Of a DNA stretch of 64,000 nucleotides, positions 13,961-28,800 are shown piece by piece. The stretch is from the NCBI RefSeq assembly GCF_033118175.1, contig NW_026870906.1, forward strand, positions 1,178,001-1,242,000, given 5' to 3'. Position numbers and translations under genes: made by a program. The notes beneath the pieces are model-generated. The model was not told the DNA's origin. It saw only the letters and a program-made list of their open reading frames with translations, and did no database searches. Each line of letters opens with the position of its first letter. Within the stretch, counting starts at the first letter, position 1. This DNA comes from Dama dama. Taxonomy: Eukaryota > Chordata > Mammalia > Artiodactyla > Cervidae.

Positions 13961-15010
13961 TTTTTGGACAACGCTTCATTTTCCTCCTATTTTTTAGACC
14001 ATTTCATGCTCCTAATATTTTTCACACCTTTTGAGCTCTTCATATTTTTCACACCTTTTCAGGCTCTTCTTGTTTTTGAACACCGCTTAATGCTCCTCCC
14101 ATTTTTCAGACGTTTTCATGCTCCTAATATTTTTCACACCTTTTGAAGTTCTTCATAATTTTAACACCTTTTCAGAATCTTCATGATTTTCGAACACCGC
14201 TTCATGCTTCTCCTATTTTTCAAACCGTTTCATGCTCCTCATATTTTTGACAGCTTTTGAAGCTCTTCATATTTTTCAAACCATTTCAGGCTCTTCATGT
14301 TTTTCAACACCGTTTCATGCCACTCCTATTTTTCAGACCGTTTCATTCTCCTCATATTTTTGACAGCTTTTGAAGCTAGTCATATTTTTCACACCTTTTC
14401 AGGCTCTTCATATTTTTCAACACTGCTTCATGCTCCTCCTATTTTTCAGACCGTTTCATGCTCCTCCTATTTTTCAGACCGTTTCATGCTCCTCATATTT
14501 TTGACACCTTTTGAACCTCTTCATATTTTTCACACCTTTTCAGGCTATTCATGTTTTTGAACACAGCTTCATGCTCCTCCTATTTATCAGACCGTTTCAT
14601 GCTCCTCATATTTTTTACACCTTTTGAAGCTCTTGATTTTTTTCAGAACTTTTCAGGCTCTTCATGTTTTTCCACACCGCTTCATGCTCCTTCTATTTTT
14701 CAAACCGTTTCATGCTCCTCATATTTTTGACAGATTTTGAAGCTCTTCATATTTTCACACTTTTTCAGGCTATTCATGCATTTCAACACCGCTTCAGTAT
14801 CCTCCTATTTTTCAGACCGTTTCATGCTCCTCATATTTTTGACATCTTTAGAAGCTCTTCATAATTTTCACACCTTTTCTGGCTCTTCATGTTTTTCAAC
14901 ACCAGTTCATGCTCCTCCTATTTTTCATACCGTTTCATGCTCCTCATATTTTTGACACCTTTTGAAGCTCTTCATATTTTTCACACCTTTTCTGGCTCTT
15001 CATGTTTTTC
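13950..15010 (+). repeat. Array A duplicated block, partner at 17,192-18,252
   Basis: Collinear agreement at a spacing of 3,242 bp. Shared private variants are GGACAACGCTTCATTTTCC or GCACAACGCTTCATTTTCC, GAAGCTAGTCATATT, GAACCTCTTCATATT, CAGATTTTGAAGC and TTCATGCATTTCAACACC. The copies separate near 15,010 and 18,252. Confidence 0.8.
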
Positions 15011-15309
15011 AACATCGCTTCATGCTCCTCCTATATTTCAGACCGTTTCATGCTCCTCATATTTTGACACCTTTAGAGGCTCTTCATATTTTTCACACCT
15101 TTCCAGGCTCTTCATGTGTTTCAACACCGCTTGATGATCGTCCTATTTTTCAGACCGTTTCATGCTCCTCATATTTTTGACACCTTTTGAAGCTATTCAT
15201 ATTTTTCACACCTTTTCAGGCTCTTCATATTTTTCAACACCGCTTCATGCTCCTCCTATTTTTCAGACCGTTTCATGCTCCTCATATTTTTGACACCTTT
15301 TGAAGCTAT

Positions 15310-17115
15310 TTGTATTTTTCACACCTTTTCAGGCTCTTCATGTTTTTGAGCAACGCTTCATTTTCGTCCTATTGTTCAGACCTTTTCATGCTCCTATTAT
15401 TTTTCACATCTTTTCAGCTCTTCATATTTTTCACACCTTTTCAGGCTCTTCTTGTTTTTGAACACCGCTTCATGCTCCTCCTATTTTTAAGACCGTTTCA
15501 TGCTCCAAATATTTTTCACACCTTTTGAAGTTCTTCATATTTTTCACACCTTTTCAGAATCTTCATGGTTTTCGAACACCGCTTCATGCTCCTCCAATTT
15601 TTCAGACCGTTTCATGCTCCTCATATTTTTGACACCTTTTGAAGCTCTTCATATTTTTCAAACCTTTTCAGGCTCTTCATGTTTTTCAACACCGTTTCAT
15701 GCCACTCCTATTTTTCAGACCGTTTCATGCTCCTCATATTTTTGACACCTTTTGAAGCTGTTCATATTTTTCACACCTTTTCAAGCTCTTCATGTTTTTG
15801 AACACCGCTTCATGCTCCTCCTATTTTTCAAACCGTTTTATGCTCCTCGTATTTTTCACACCTTTTGAAGCTCTTCATATTTTTCACACCTTTTCAGGCT
15901 ATTCATGTTTTGAACACAGCTACATGCTCCTCCTATTTTTCAGACCGTTTCATGCTCCTCATATTTCTGATACCTTTTAAAGCTCTTCATATATTTCACA
16001 CCTTTTCAGGCTCTTCATGTTTTTCAACACCACAACATGCTCCTCCTATTTTCAAGACCGTTTCATGCTCATCTCATTTTCGACACCTTTTGAAGCTCTA
16101 CATATTCTTCACACCTTTTGAAGCTCTTCATTTTTTTCAAAACTGCTTCATGCTCCTCCTATTTTTCAGACCGTTCATGCTGATCATATATTTGAAATAT
16201 TTTGAACCTCTTCATGTTTTTCACATCCTTTCAGGCTTTTCATGATTTTCAACACCGTTTCATGCTCCTCCTAGTTTTCAGACCGTTTATGCTCCTCATA
16301 TTTTGACACCTTTGGAGGCTCTTCATATTTTTCACACCTTTCCAGGCTCTTCATGTGTTTCAACACCGCTTAATGATCGTCCTATTTTTCAGACCGTTTC
16401 ATGCTCCTCATATTTTTGACACCTTTTGAAGCTATTCATATTTTTCACACCTTTTCAGGCTCTTCATATTTTTCAACACCGCTTCATGCTACTCCTATTT
16501 TTCAGACCATTTCATGCTCCTCCTATTTTTCAGAACGTTTCATGCTCCTCATATTTTTGACACCTTTTGAAGCTCTTCATATTTTTCACACCTTTTCAGG
16601 CTCTTCATGTTTTTGAACAACGTTTCATTTTCCTCCTATTGTTCAGACCATTTCATGCTCCTAATATTTTTCACATCTTTTGAGCTCTTCATATTTTTCA
16701 CACCTTTTCAGGCTCTTCTTGTTTTTGAACACCGCTTTATGCTCCTCCCATTTTTCAGACCGTTTCATGCTCCTAATATTTTTCACACCTTTTGAAGTTC
16801 TTCATAATTTTCAACCCTTTTCAGAATCTTCATGATTTTCGAACACCGCTTCATGCTCCTCCTATTTATCAGACCGTATCATGCTCCTCATATTTTTGAC
16901 AGCTTTTGAAGCTCTTCATATTTTTCAAACCTTTTCATGCTCTTCATGTTTTACAACACCGTTTCATGCCACTCCTATTTTTCAGACCGTTTCATGCTCC
17001 TCATATTTTTGACAACTTTTGAAGCTAGTCATATTTTTCACACCTTTTCAGGCTCTTCATATTTTTCAACACTGCTTCATGCTCCTCCTATTTTTCAGAC
17101 CGTTTCATGCTCCTC
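15310..17115 (+). repeat. Array A ~1.8-kb duplicated block, partner at 21,766-23,573
   Basis: Collinear agreement at a spacing of 6,456-6,458 bp. Shared private variants include TCCTATTATTTTTCACATC, CTCCAATTTTTCAGACC, CCGTTTTATGC followed by CTCGTATTTTTCAC, and CATGTTTTACAACACCG. Its right copy ends where the next domain begins at about 23,580, so the domain boundary coincides with a duplication breakpoint. Confidence 0.8.
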
Positions 17116-19379
17116 CTATTTTTCAGACCGTTTCATGCTCCTCATATTTTTGACACCTTTTGAAGCTCTTCATATTGTGCACACCTTTTCAGGCTCTTCA
17201 TGTTTTTGCACAACGCTTCATTTTCCTCCTATTGTTCAGACCATTTCATGCTCCTAATATTTTTCACACCTTTTGAGCTCTTCATATTTTTTACACCTTT
17301 TCAGGCTCTTCTTGTTTTTGAACACCGCTTAATGCTCCTCCCATTTTTCAGACCTTTTCATGCTCCTAATATTTTTCACACCTTTTGAAGTTCTTCATAA
17401 TTTTCACACCTTTTCAGAATCTTCATGATTTTCGAACACCGCTTCATGCTTCTCTTATTTTTGAGACCGTTTCATGCTCCTCATATTTTTGACAGCTTTT
17501 GAAGCTCTTCATATTTTTCAAACCATTTCAGGCTCTTCATGTTTTTCAACACCGTTTCATGCCACTCCTATTTTTCAGACTGTTTCATGCTCCTCATATT
17601 TTTGACACCTTTTGAAGCTAGTCATATTTTTCACACCTTTTCAGGCTCTTCATATTTTTCAACACTGCTTCATGCTCCTCCTATTTTTCAGACCTTTTCA
17701 TGCTCCTCCTATTTTTCAGACCGTTTCATGCTCCTCATATTTTTGACACCTTTTGAACCTCTTCATATTTTTCACACCTTTTCAGGCTATTCATGTTTTT
17801 GAACACAGCTTCATGCTCCTCCTATTTATCAGACCGTTTCATGCTCCTCATATTTTTCACACCTTTTGAAGCTCTTGATTTTTTTCAGAACTTTTCAGGC
17901 TCTTCATTTTTTTCCACACCGCTTCATGCTCCTCCTATTTTTCAGACCGTTTCATGCTCCTCATATTTTTGACAGATTTTGAAGCTCTTCATATTTTCAC
18001 ACTTTTTCAGGCTATTCATGCATTTCAACACCGCTTCAGTATCCTCCTATTTTTCAGACCGTTTCATGCTCCTCATATTTTTGACATCTTTAGAAGCTCT
18101 TCATAATTTTCACACCTTTTCTGGCTCTTCATGTTTTTCAACACCAGTTCATGCTCCTCCTATTTTTCATACCGTTTCATGTTCCTCATATATTTGACAC
18201 CTTTTGAAGCCCTTCATATTTTTCACACCTTTTCTGGCTCTTCATGTTTTTCAACACCACTTCATGCTCCTCATATTTTTCAGACCTTTTCATGCTCATC
18301 TCATTTTTGACACCTTTTGAAGCTCTTCATGTTTTCACACCTGTTGAAGCTCTTCATATTTTTCACACGTTTTCAGGCTCTTCATGTTTTTCAACACCGC
18401 TTCATGCTCCTCCTATTTTTCAGACCGTTTCATCCTCCTCATATTTTTGACACCGTTTGAAGCTCTTCATATTTTTCACACCTTATCAGTCTCTTCAGGT
18501 TTTTGAACACTGCTTCATGCTCCTCCTATTTTTCAGACCGTTTAATGCTCCTCATGTATTTCACATCTTTTGAAGCTTTTCATATTTTTCACACCTTTTC
18601 AGGCTCTTCATGTTTTTGAACACCGTTTCATGCTCTTCCTATTTTTCAGACCGTTTCATGCTCCTCATATTTTTGAAACCTTTTGAAGCTCTTCATTTAT
18701 TTTCACACATTTTCAGGCTCTTCATGTTTTTGAACACAGCTTCACGCTCCTCCTATTTTTCAGACCGTTTCATGCTCCTCATATTTATGATACCTTTTAA
18801 AGCTCTTCATATATTTCACACCTTTTCAGGCTCTTCATGTTTTTTAACACCACAACATGCTCCTCCTATTTTCAAGACCGTTTCATGCTCATCTCATTTT
18901 TGACACCTTTTGAAGCTCTACATATTCTTCACACCTTTTGAAGCTCTTCATTTTTTTCAAAACTGCTTCATGCTCCTCCTATTTTTCAGACCGTTCATGC
19001 TGATCATATTTTTGAAACATTTTGAACCTCTTCATGTTTTCCACACCTTTTCAGGCTCTTCATGATTTTCAACACCGTTTCATGCTCCTCATATTTTTGA
19101 CACCTTTTGAAGCTCTTCTTATTTTTCACACCTTTTCAGGCTCTTCATGTTTTTCCACACCGCTTCATGCTCCTCCTATTTTTCAGACCGTTTCATGCTC
19201 CTCATATTTTTGACAGCTTTTGAAGCTCTTCATATTTTAACACTTTTTCAGGCTATTCATGCATTTCAACACCGCTTCAGTATCCTCCTATTTTTCAGAC
19301 CGTTTCATGCTCCTCATATTTTTGACACCTTTTGAAGCTCTTCATATTTTTCACACCTTTGCAGGCTCTTCATGTTTTT

Positions 19380-19880
19380 GAACACAGCTTCATGCTCCTC
19401 CTACTTTTTCAGACCGTTTCATGCTCCTCATATTTCTGATACCTTTTAAAGCTCTTCATATATTTCACACCTTTTCAGGCTCTTCATGTTTTTCAACACC
19501 ACAACATGCTCCTCCTATTTTCAAGACCGTTTCATGCTCATCTCATTTTTGACACCTTTTGAAGCTCTACATATTCTTAACACCTTTTGAAGCTCTTCAT
19601 TTTTTTCAAAACTGCTTCATGCTCCTCCTATTTTTCAGACCGTTCATGCTGATCATATTTTTGAAACATTTTGAACCTCTTCATGTTTTTCACATCTTTT
19701 CAGGCTCTTCATGATTTTCAACACCGTTTCATGCTCCTCCTATTTTTCAGACCGTTTCATGCTCCTCATATTTTGACACCTTTGGAGGCTCTTCATATTT
19801 TTCACACCTTTCCAGGCTCTTCATGTGTTTCAACACCGCTTAATGATCGTCCTATTTTTCAGACCGTTTCATGCTCCTCA
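19380..19880 (+). repeat. Array A duplicated block, partner at 22,368-22,868
   Basis: The same order of variants (AACACAGCTTCATG, CTGATACCTTTTAAAGC, CACCACAACATGC, the short CATGCTGATCATA joint and CGCTTAATGATCGTCC) occurs 2,988 bp apart. A related run at 21,165-21,383 lies 1,494 bp from each, exactly half the spacing, so this stretch behaves like a local ~1.5-kb higher-order unit. Confidence 0.7.
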
Positions 19881-22800
19881 TAATTTTGACAGCTTTTGAA
19901 GCTCTTCATATTTTCACACTTTTTCAGGCTCTTCATGTTTTTCCACACCGCTTCATGCTCCTCCTATTTTTCAGACCGTTTCATGCTCCTCATATTTTTG
20001 ACACCTTTTGAAGCTCTTCATATTTTTCACACCTTTGCAGGCTCTTCATGTTTCTCAACACCAGTTCATTCTCCTCTTAATTTTGAGATCGTTTCATGCT
20101 CCTCATATTTTTGACATCTTTAGAAGCTCTTCATAATTTTCACACCTTTTCTGGCTCTTCATGTTTTTCAACACCAGTTCATGCTTCTCCTATTTTTCAT
20201 ACCGTTTCATGCTCCTCATATTTTTGACACCTTTTGAAGCTCTTCATATTTTTCACACCTTTTCTGGCTCTTCATGTTTTTCAACATCGCTTCATGCTCC
20301 TCCTATATTTCAGACCGTTTCATGCTCCTCATGTTTTTCACACCTTTTGAAGCTCTTCATATATTTCACACCTTTTCAGGCTCTACATGTTTTTCAACAC
20401 CACTTCATGCTCCTCATATTTTTCAGACCTTTTCATGCTCATCTCATTTTTGACAACTTTTGAAGCTCTTCATGTTTTCACACCTGTTGAAGCTCTTCAT
20501 ATTTTTCACACGTTTTCAGGCTCTTCATGTTTTTCAATACCGCTTCATGCTCCTCCTATTTTTCAGACCGTTTCATCCTCCTCATATTTTTGACACCGTT
20601 TGAAGCTCTTCATATTTTTCACACCTTTTCAGACTCTTCAGGTTTTTGAACACTGCTTCATGCTCCTCCTATTTTTCAGACCGTTTAATGCTCCTCATGT
20701 ATTTCACATCTTTTGAAGCTTTTCATATTTTTCACACCTTTTCAGGCTCTTCATGTTTTTCAACACCGTTTCATGCTCTTCCTATTTTTCAGACCGTTTC
20801 ATGCTCCTCATATTTTTGAAACCTTTTGAAGCTCTTCTATTATTTTCACACATTTTCAGGCTCTTCATGTTTTTGAACACCGCTTCATGCTCCTCCTATT
20901 TTTCAGACCGTTTCATGCTCCTAATATTTATGATACCTTTTAAAGCTCTTCATATATTTCACACCTTTTCAGGCTCTTCATGTTTTTCAACACCACAACA
21001 TGCTCCTCCTATTTTCAAGACCGTTTCATGCTCATCTCATTTTTGACACCTTTTGAAGCTCTACATATTCTTCACACCTTTTGAAGCTCTTCATTTTTTT
21101 CAAAACTGCTTCATGCTCCTCCTATTTTTCAGACCGTTCATGCTGATCATATTTTTGAAACATTTTGAACCTCTTCATGTTTTCCACACCTTTTCAGGCT
21201 CTTCATGATTTTCAACACCGTTTCATGCTCCTCCTATTTTTCAGACCGTTTCATGCTCCTCATATTTTGACACCTTTAGAGGCTCTTCATATTTTTCACA
21301 CCTTTTCAGGCTCTTCATGTGTTTCAACACCGCTTGATGATCGTCCTATTTTTCAGACCGTTTCATGCACCTCATATTTTTGACACCTTTTGAAGCTATT
21401 CATATTTTTCACACCTTTTCAGGCTCTTCATATTTTTAAACAACGCTTCATGCTCCTCCTATTTTTCAGACCGTTTCATGCTCCTCCTATTTTTTCAGAA
21501 CGTTTCGTGCTCCTGATATTTTTGACACCTTTTGAAACTCTTCATATTTTTCACACCTTTTCAGCCTCTTCATGTTTTTGAACACAGCTTCATGCTCCTC
21601 CTATTTTTCAGACCGTGTTATGCTCCTCATATTTTTCACACCTTTGAACCTCTTCATTTTTTTCACACTTTTTCAGGCTCTTCATGATTTTAACACCGGT
21701 TCATGCTCCTCTTATTTTTCAGACCGTTTCATGCTCCTCATATTTTTGACACCTTTTGAAGCTCTTCATATTTTGCACACCTTTTCAGGCTCTTCATGTT
21801 TTTGAACAACGTTTCATTTTCGTCCTATTGTTCAGACCTTTTCATGCTCCTATTATTTTTCACATCTTGTGAGCTCTTCATATTTTTCACACCTTTTCAG
21901 GCTCTTCTTGTTTTTGAACACCGCTTCATGCTCCTCCTATTTTTAAGACCGTTTTATGCTCCCAATATTTTTCACACCTTTTGAAGTTCTTCATATTGTT
22001 CACACCTTTTCAGAATCTTCATGGTTTTCGAACACCGCTTCATGCTCCTCCAATTTTTCAGACCGTTTCATGCTCCTCATATTTTTGACAGCTTTTGAAG
22101 CTCTTCATATTTTTCAAACCTTTTCAGGCTCTTCATGTTTTTCAACACCGTTTCATGCCACTCCTATTTTTCAGACCGTTTCATGCTCCTCATATTTTTG
22201 ACACCTTTTGAAGCTGTTCATATTTTTCACACCTTTTCAAGCTCTTCATGTTTTTGAACACCGCTTCATGCTCCTCCTATTTTTCAAACCGTTTTATGCT
22301 TCTCGTATTTTTCACACCTTTTGAAGCTCTTCATATTTTTCACACCTTTTCAGGCTATTCATGTTTTTGAACACAGCTTCATGCTCCTCCTATTTTTCAG
22401 ACCGTTTCATGCTCCTCATATTTCTGATACCTTTTAAAGCTCTTCATATATTTCACACCTTTTCAGGCTCTTCGTGTGTTTCAACACCACAACATGCTCC
22501 TCCTATTTTCAAGACGGTTTCACGCTCATCTCATTTTTGACACCTTTTGAAGCTCTACATATTCTTCACACCTTTTGAAGCTCTTCATTTTTTTCAAAAC
22601 TGCTTCATGCTCCTCCTATTTTTCAGACCGCTCATGCTGATCATATTTTTGAAACATTTTGAACCTCTTCATGTTTTTCACATCTTTTCAGGCTCTTCAT
22701 GATTTTCAACACCGTTTCATGCTCCTCCTATTTTTCAGACCGTTTCATGCTCCTCATATTTTGACACCTTTGGAGGCTCTTCATATTTTTCACACCTTTC

Positions 22801-24429
22801 CAGGCTCTTCATGTGTTTCAACACCGCTTAATGATCGTCCAATTTTTCAGACCGTTTCATGCTCCTCATATTTTTGACACCTTTTGAAGCTATTCATATT
22901 TTTCACACCTTTTCAGGCTCTTCATATTTTTCAACACCGCTTCATGTTACTCCTATTTTTCAGACCGTTTCATTCTCCTCCTATTTTTCAGAACGTTTCA
23001 TGCTCCTCATATTTTTGACACCTTTTGAAGCTCTTCATATTTTGCACACCTTTTCAGGCTCTTCATGTTTTTGGACAACGCTTCATTTTCCTCCTATTGT
23101 TCAGACCATTTCATGCTCCTAATATTTTTCACACCTTTTGAGCTCTTCATATTTTTCACACCTTTTCAGGCTCTTCTTGTTTTTGAACACCGCTTCATGC
23201 TCCTCCCATTTTTCAGACCGTTTCATGCTCCTAATATTTTTCACACCTTTTGAAGTTCTTCATAATTTTCAACCCTTTTCAGAATCTTCATGATTTTCGA
23301 ACACCGCTTCATGCTCCTCCTATTTATCAGACCGTTTCATGCTCCTCATGTTATTGACAGCCTTTGAAGCTCTTCATATTTTTCAAACCTTTTCATGCTC
23401 TTCATGTTTTACAACACCGTTTCATGCCACTCCTATTTTTCAGACCGTTTCATGCTCCTCATATTTTTGACAACTTTTGAAGCTAGTCATATTTTTCACA
23501 CCTTTACAGGCTCTTCATATTTTTCAACACTGCTTCATGCTCCTCCTATTTTTCAGACCGTTTCATGCTCCTCCTATTTTTCAGACGGTTTCATGCTCCT
23601 CATATTTTTGACACCTTTGGAAGCTCTTCATATTTTTCACACCTTTTCAGGCTCTTCATGTTTTTCAACACCAATTCATGCTCCTCCTATTTACCAGACC
23701 GTTTCATGATCCTCATATTTTTGACTCCTTTTGAAGCTCTTCATATTTTTCACACTTTTTCAGGCTTTTCAGGTTTTTCTACACTGCTTCATGTTCCTCC
23801 TAATTTTCTGACCGTTTCATGCTCCTCATATTTCTGACACCTTTTGAAGCTCTTCATATATTTCACACCTTTTCAGGCTCTTCATGTTTTTGAACACCGC
23901 TTCATGCTCCTCCTATTATTCAGACCGTTTCATGCTCCTCATGTATTTCACACCTTTTGAAGCTCTTCATATTTTTCACACCTTTTTAGGCTCTTCATGT
24001 TTTTGAACACCGCTTCAAGCTCCTCCTATTATTCAGACCGTTTCATGCTCCTCATAATTTTGACACCTTTTGAAGCTCTTCATAAATTTCACACATTTTC
24101 AGGCTCTTCATGTTTTTCAACACCGCTTCATGCTCCTCCTATTTTTCAGACCGTTTCATGCTTTTCATAATTTTGGCACCATTTGAAGCTCTTCACATTT
24201 ATCACACCTTTTCATGCTCTTCATCTTTTTCAAATGCGTTTCATGCTCCTCTTATTTTTCAGACTGTTTCATGCTCCTCATATTTTGGACACCTTTTGAA
24301 GCTCTTCATATTTTTCACACCTTTTCAGGCTCTTCATGTTTTTCAACACCGCTTCATGCTCCTCCTATTTTTCAGACCGTTTAATGCTCCTCATATTTTT
24401 GACACCTTTTGAATCTCTTCATATATTTC

Positions 24430-25100
24430 ACACCTTTTCAGGCTCTTCATGTTTTTCAACACCGCTTCATGCTCCTCCTATTATTCAGACCGTTTCATGC
24501 TCCTCATGTATTTCACACCTTTTGAAGCTCTTCATATTTTTCACACCTTTTCAGGCTCTTCAGGTTTTTGAACACCGATTCAAGCTCCTCCTGTTTTTCA
24601 GACCGTTTCATGCTCTTCATGTACTTCACACCTTTTGAAGCTCTTCATATTTTTTAAAACTGTTCAGGCTTTTCATGTTTTTGAACACCGCTTCATGCTC
24701 CTCCTATTATTCAGACCGTTTCATGCTCCTCATGTATTTCACACCTTTTGAAGCTCTTCATATTTTTCACACCTTTTCAGGCTCTTCATGTTTTTCAACA
24801 CAAATTCATGCTCCTCCTATTTTTCAGACCGTTTCATGATCCTCATATTTTGACTCCTTTTGAAGCTTTTCACATTATTCACACCTTTTCAGGCTCTTCA
24901 TTTATTTCAACAGCACTTCATGCTCCTCCTATTTTTCAGACCGGTTCATGCTCCTCATCTTTCTGACAGCTTTTGAAGATATTCATATTTTTCACACCTT
25001 TTCAAACTCTTCCTATTTTTCACACCTTTTCAGGCTCTTCATGTTTTTGAACACCGCTTCATGCTCTTCCTATTTTTCAGACCATTTCATGCTCCTCATG
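24430..25100 (+). repeat. Array A duplicated block, partner at 29,585-30,368 with one extra monomer
   Basis: Spacing is about 5,155 bp on the left and 5,268 bp at the CCGGTTCATGCTCCTCATC variant (24,941 versus 30,209). The difference is exactly 113 bp, one full monomer, present in the right copy around 30,060-30,175. Shared variants include GATTCAAGCTCCTCC, CATGTACTTCACACC, AACACAAATTCATGC and GAAGATATTCATATT. Confidence 0.8.
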
Positions 25101-25819
25101 TATTTCACACCTTTTGAAGCTCTTGATATTTTTCACACCTTTTCGGGCTGTTCATGTTTTTGAACACCGTTTCATGCTCCTCCTATTTATCAAACCGTTT
25201 CATGCTCCTCATATTTTCGACACATTTTGAAGCTCTTCATATTTTTCACACCTTTTCAGGCTTTTCATGTTTTTGTACACCGCTTCATGCTCCTCCTATT
25301 TTTCAGACCTTTTCATGCGCCTCATATTTTTCACAACTTTTGAAGCTCTTCATATTTTTCAAACCTTTTCAGGCTCCTCATGTTTTTCAGCACCGCTTCA
25401 TGCTCCTCCTATTTTTCAGACCGTTTCATGCTCCTCATGTATTTCACACATTTTGAAGCTCTTCATATTTTTCACACCTTTTCAGGCTCTTCACGTTTTG
25501 AACACCGCTTCATGCTCCTCCTATTTTTCAGACCGTTTAATGCTCCTCATGTATTTCACAATTTTTGAAGCTCTTCTTATTTTTCACACCTTTTCAGGCT
25601 CTTCATATTTTGAACACCGTTTCATGCTCCTCCTGTTTTTCAGACCTTTTCATGCTCCTCATATTTTTGACACCTTTTGAAGCTCTTCATATTTTTCACA
25701 CCTTTAGAGGCTCTTCATGTTTTTGGCACCGTTTCATGTTCCTCCTGTTTTTCAGACCATTTCTTTCTCCTCATATTTTTAACACCTTTTGAAGCTCTTC
25801 ATATTTTTCACACCTTTTC

Positions 25820-28800
25820 AGGCTCTTCATGTTTTTGAACACCGCTTCATGCTCCTCCTATTTTTCAGACCGTTTAATGCTCCTCATGTATTACACACCT
25901 TTTGAAGCTCTTTGTATTTTTCACACCTTTTCAGGCTCCTCATGTTTCTGAACACCGATTCATGATCCTCCTCTTTCAGACCATTTCATGCTCCTCATAT
26001 TTTTGACACCTTTTGAATCTCTTCATATTTTTCACTTTTTCAAGCTCTTCATGTTTTTGAACACCGCTTCATGCTCCTGCTATTTTTCAGACAATTTCAT
26101 GCTCCTCATATATTTGACACCTTTTGAAGCTCTTCATATTTTTCAAAACTTTTAAGGCTCTTCATGTTTTTCAACACCGCTTCATGCTCCTCCTATTTTT
26201 CAGACGGTTTCATGCTCCTCATATTTTTGACACCTTTGGAAGCTCTTCATATTTTTCACACCTTTTCAGGCTCTTCATGTTTTTCAACACCAATTCATGC
26301 TCCTCCTATTTACCAGACCGTTTCATGATCCTCATATTTTTGACTCCTTTTGAAGCTCTTCATATTTTTCACACTTTTTCAGGCTTTTCAGGTTTTTCTA
26401 CACTGCTTCATGTTCCTCCTAATTTTCAGACCATTTCATGCTCCTCATATTTCTGACACCTTTTGAAGCTCTTCATATATTTCACACCTTATCAGGCTCT
26501 TCATGTTTTTGAACACCGCTTCATGCTCCTCCTATTATTCAGACCGTTTCATGCTCCTCATGTATTTCACACCTTTTGAAGCTCTTCATATTTTTCACAC
26601 CTTTTCAGGCTCTTCATATTTTTGAACACCGCTTCAAGCTCCTCCTATTATTCAGACCGTTTCATGCTCCTCATATTTTTGACACCTTTTGAAGCTCTTC
26701 ACAAATTTCACACATTTTCAGGCTCTTCATGTTTTTCAACACCGCTTCATGCTCCTCCTATTTTTCAGACCGTTTCATGCTTTTCAGAATTTTGACACCA
26801 TTTGAAGCTCTTCACATTTATCACACCTTTTCATGCTCTTCATCTTTTTCAAATGCGTTTCATGCTCCTCCTATTTTTCAGACTGTTTCATGCTCCTCAT
26901 ATTTTGGACACTTTTTGAAGCTCTTCATATTTTTCACACCTTTTCAGGCTCTTCATGTTTTTCAACACCGCTTCATGCTCCTCCTATTTTTCAGACCGTT
27001 TCATGCTCCTCATATTTTTGACACCTTTTGAATCTCTTCATATATTTCACACCTTTTCAGGCTCTTCATGTTTTTCAACACCGCTTCATGCTCCTCCTAT
27101 TTTTCAAACCGTTTCATGCTCATCTCATTTTTGACACCTTTTGAAGCTCTTCATACTTTTGACACCTTTTGAAGCTCTTCATACTTTTGACAGCTTTTGA
27201 AGTTCTTCACATTTTTCACAAGTTTTCAGGCTCTTCTTGTTTTTCAACACCACTTCATGCTCCTCCTATTTTCAGACCGTTTCATGCTCCTCATATTTTT
27301 GACACCTTTTGAAGCTCTTCATATATTTCACACGTGTTCAGGCTCTTCATGTTTTTGAACACCGCTTCATGCTCCTCCTATTATTCAGACCGTTTCATGC
27401 TCCTCATGTATTTCACACCTTTTGAAGCTCTTCATATTTTTCACACCTTTTCAGGCTCTTCAGGTTTTTGAACACTGATTCAAGCTCCTCCTATTTTTCA
27501 GACCGTTTCATGCTCTTCATGTATTTCACACCTTTTGAAACTCTTCATATTTTTCAAAACTGTTCAGTCTTTTCATGTTTTTCAACACCGCTTCATGCTC
27601 CTCCTATTTTTCAGACGGTTTCAGGCTCCTCATATTTTTGACACCTTTGGAAGTTCTTCATATTTTTCACACCTTTTCAGGCTCTTCATGTTTTTCAACA
27701 CTGCTTCATGCTCCTCCTATTTTTCAGACCGTTTCATGCTCCTCATGTATTTCACAACTTTTGAAGCTCTTCATATTTTTCACACCTTTTCAGGCTCTTT
27801 ATGTTTTGGAACACCGTTTCATGCTCCTCCTATTTTTCAGACCTTTCATGAACCTCATATATTTGACGCCTTTTGAAGCCCTTCATATATTATCACCTTT
27901 TCAGGCTCTTCATTTTTTTCAACACCGCTTCATGATCCTCCTATTGTTCAGACCTTTTCATGCTTCCCATATTTTTGACACCTTTTGAAGCTCTTCATAT
28001 TTTTTACACCTTTTCAGGCTCTTCATGTTTTTCAACACCACTTCATGCTCCTCCTATTTTTCAGACCTTTTCATACTCCTCATATTTTTGACACCTTTTG
28101 AAGCTCCTCATATATTTCACTCCTTTTCAGTCTCTTTATGTTTTTCAACACCACTTCATGCTCCTCCTATTTTTCATACTGTTTCATGCTCATCTCATTT
28201 TTGACACCTTTTGAAGCTCTTCATATTTTTCACACCTTTTGAAGTTCTTCATATTCTTCACTCCTTTTCAGGCTCTTTATGTTTTTCAACACCATTTCAT
28301 GCTCCTCCTATTTTTCATAGCGTTTCAGGCTCATCTCATTTTTGACACCTTTTGAAGCTCTTCATATTTTTCACAAATTTTGAAGCTCTTCATAATTTTC
28401 ACTCGTTTTCAGGCTCTTTATGTTTTTCAAAACCACTTCATGCTCCTCCTGTTTTTCAGACCGTTTCATGCTCCTAATATATTTGACACCTTTTGAAGCT
28501 CTTCATATTTTTCACAAATTTTGAAGCTCTTCATAATTTTCACTCGTTTTCAGGCTCTTTCTGTTTTTCAAAACCACTTCATGCTCCTCCTATTTTTCAG
28601 ACCGTTTCATGCTTTTCATAACTTTGACACCATTTGAAGCTCTTTACATTTATCACACCTTTTCATGCTCTTCATCTTTTTCAAATCCGTTTCATGCTCC
28701 TCCTATTTTTCAGACTGTTTCATGCTCCTCATATTTTGGACACCTTTTGAAGCTCTTCATATTCTTCACTCCTTTTCAGGCTCTTTATGTTTTTCAACAC

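Larger units (their letters stand above)
1..23581 (+). repeat. Array A, left domain: mosaic of shared private variants
   Basis: This domain is marked by variants that recur here and that I did not notice to the right. One is a shortened b2-a1 joint reading ACCGTTCATGCTGATCATA followed by GAAACATTTTGAAC, seen near 3,206, 5,548, 5,803, 6,873, 9,833, 13,522, 16,172, 18,992, 19,640 and 21,137. Another is TTCATGCATTTCAACACC followed by CTTCAGTATCC, near 967, 4,238, 12,323, 14,776, 18,018 and 19,259. A third is CACTTAATGATCGTCC or CGCTTAATGATCGTCC. Their shared order between distant points shows that blocks of 0.5-1.8 kb have been copied within the domain. The domain boundary at about 23,581 is where the pattern switches to that of 26.2 kb. 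Confidence 0.75.
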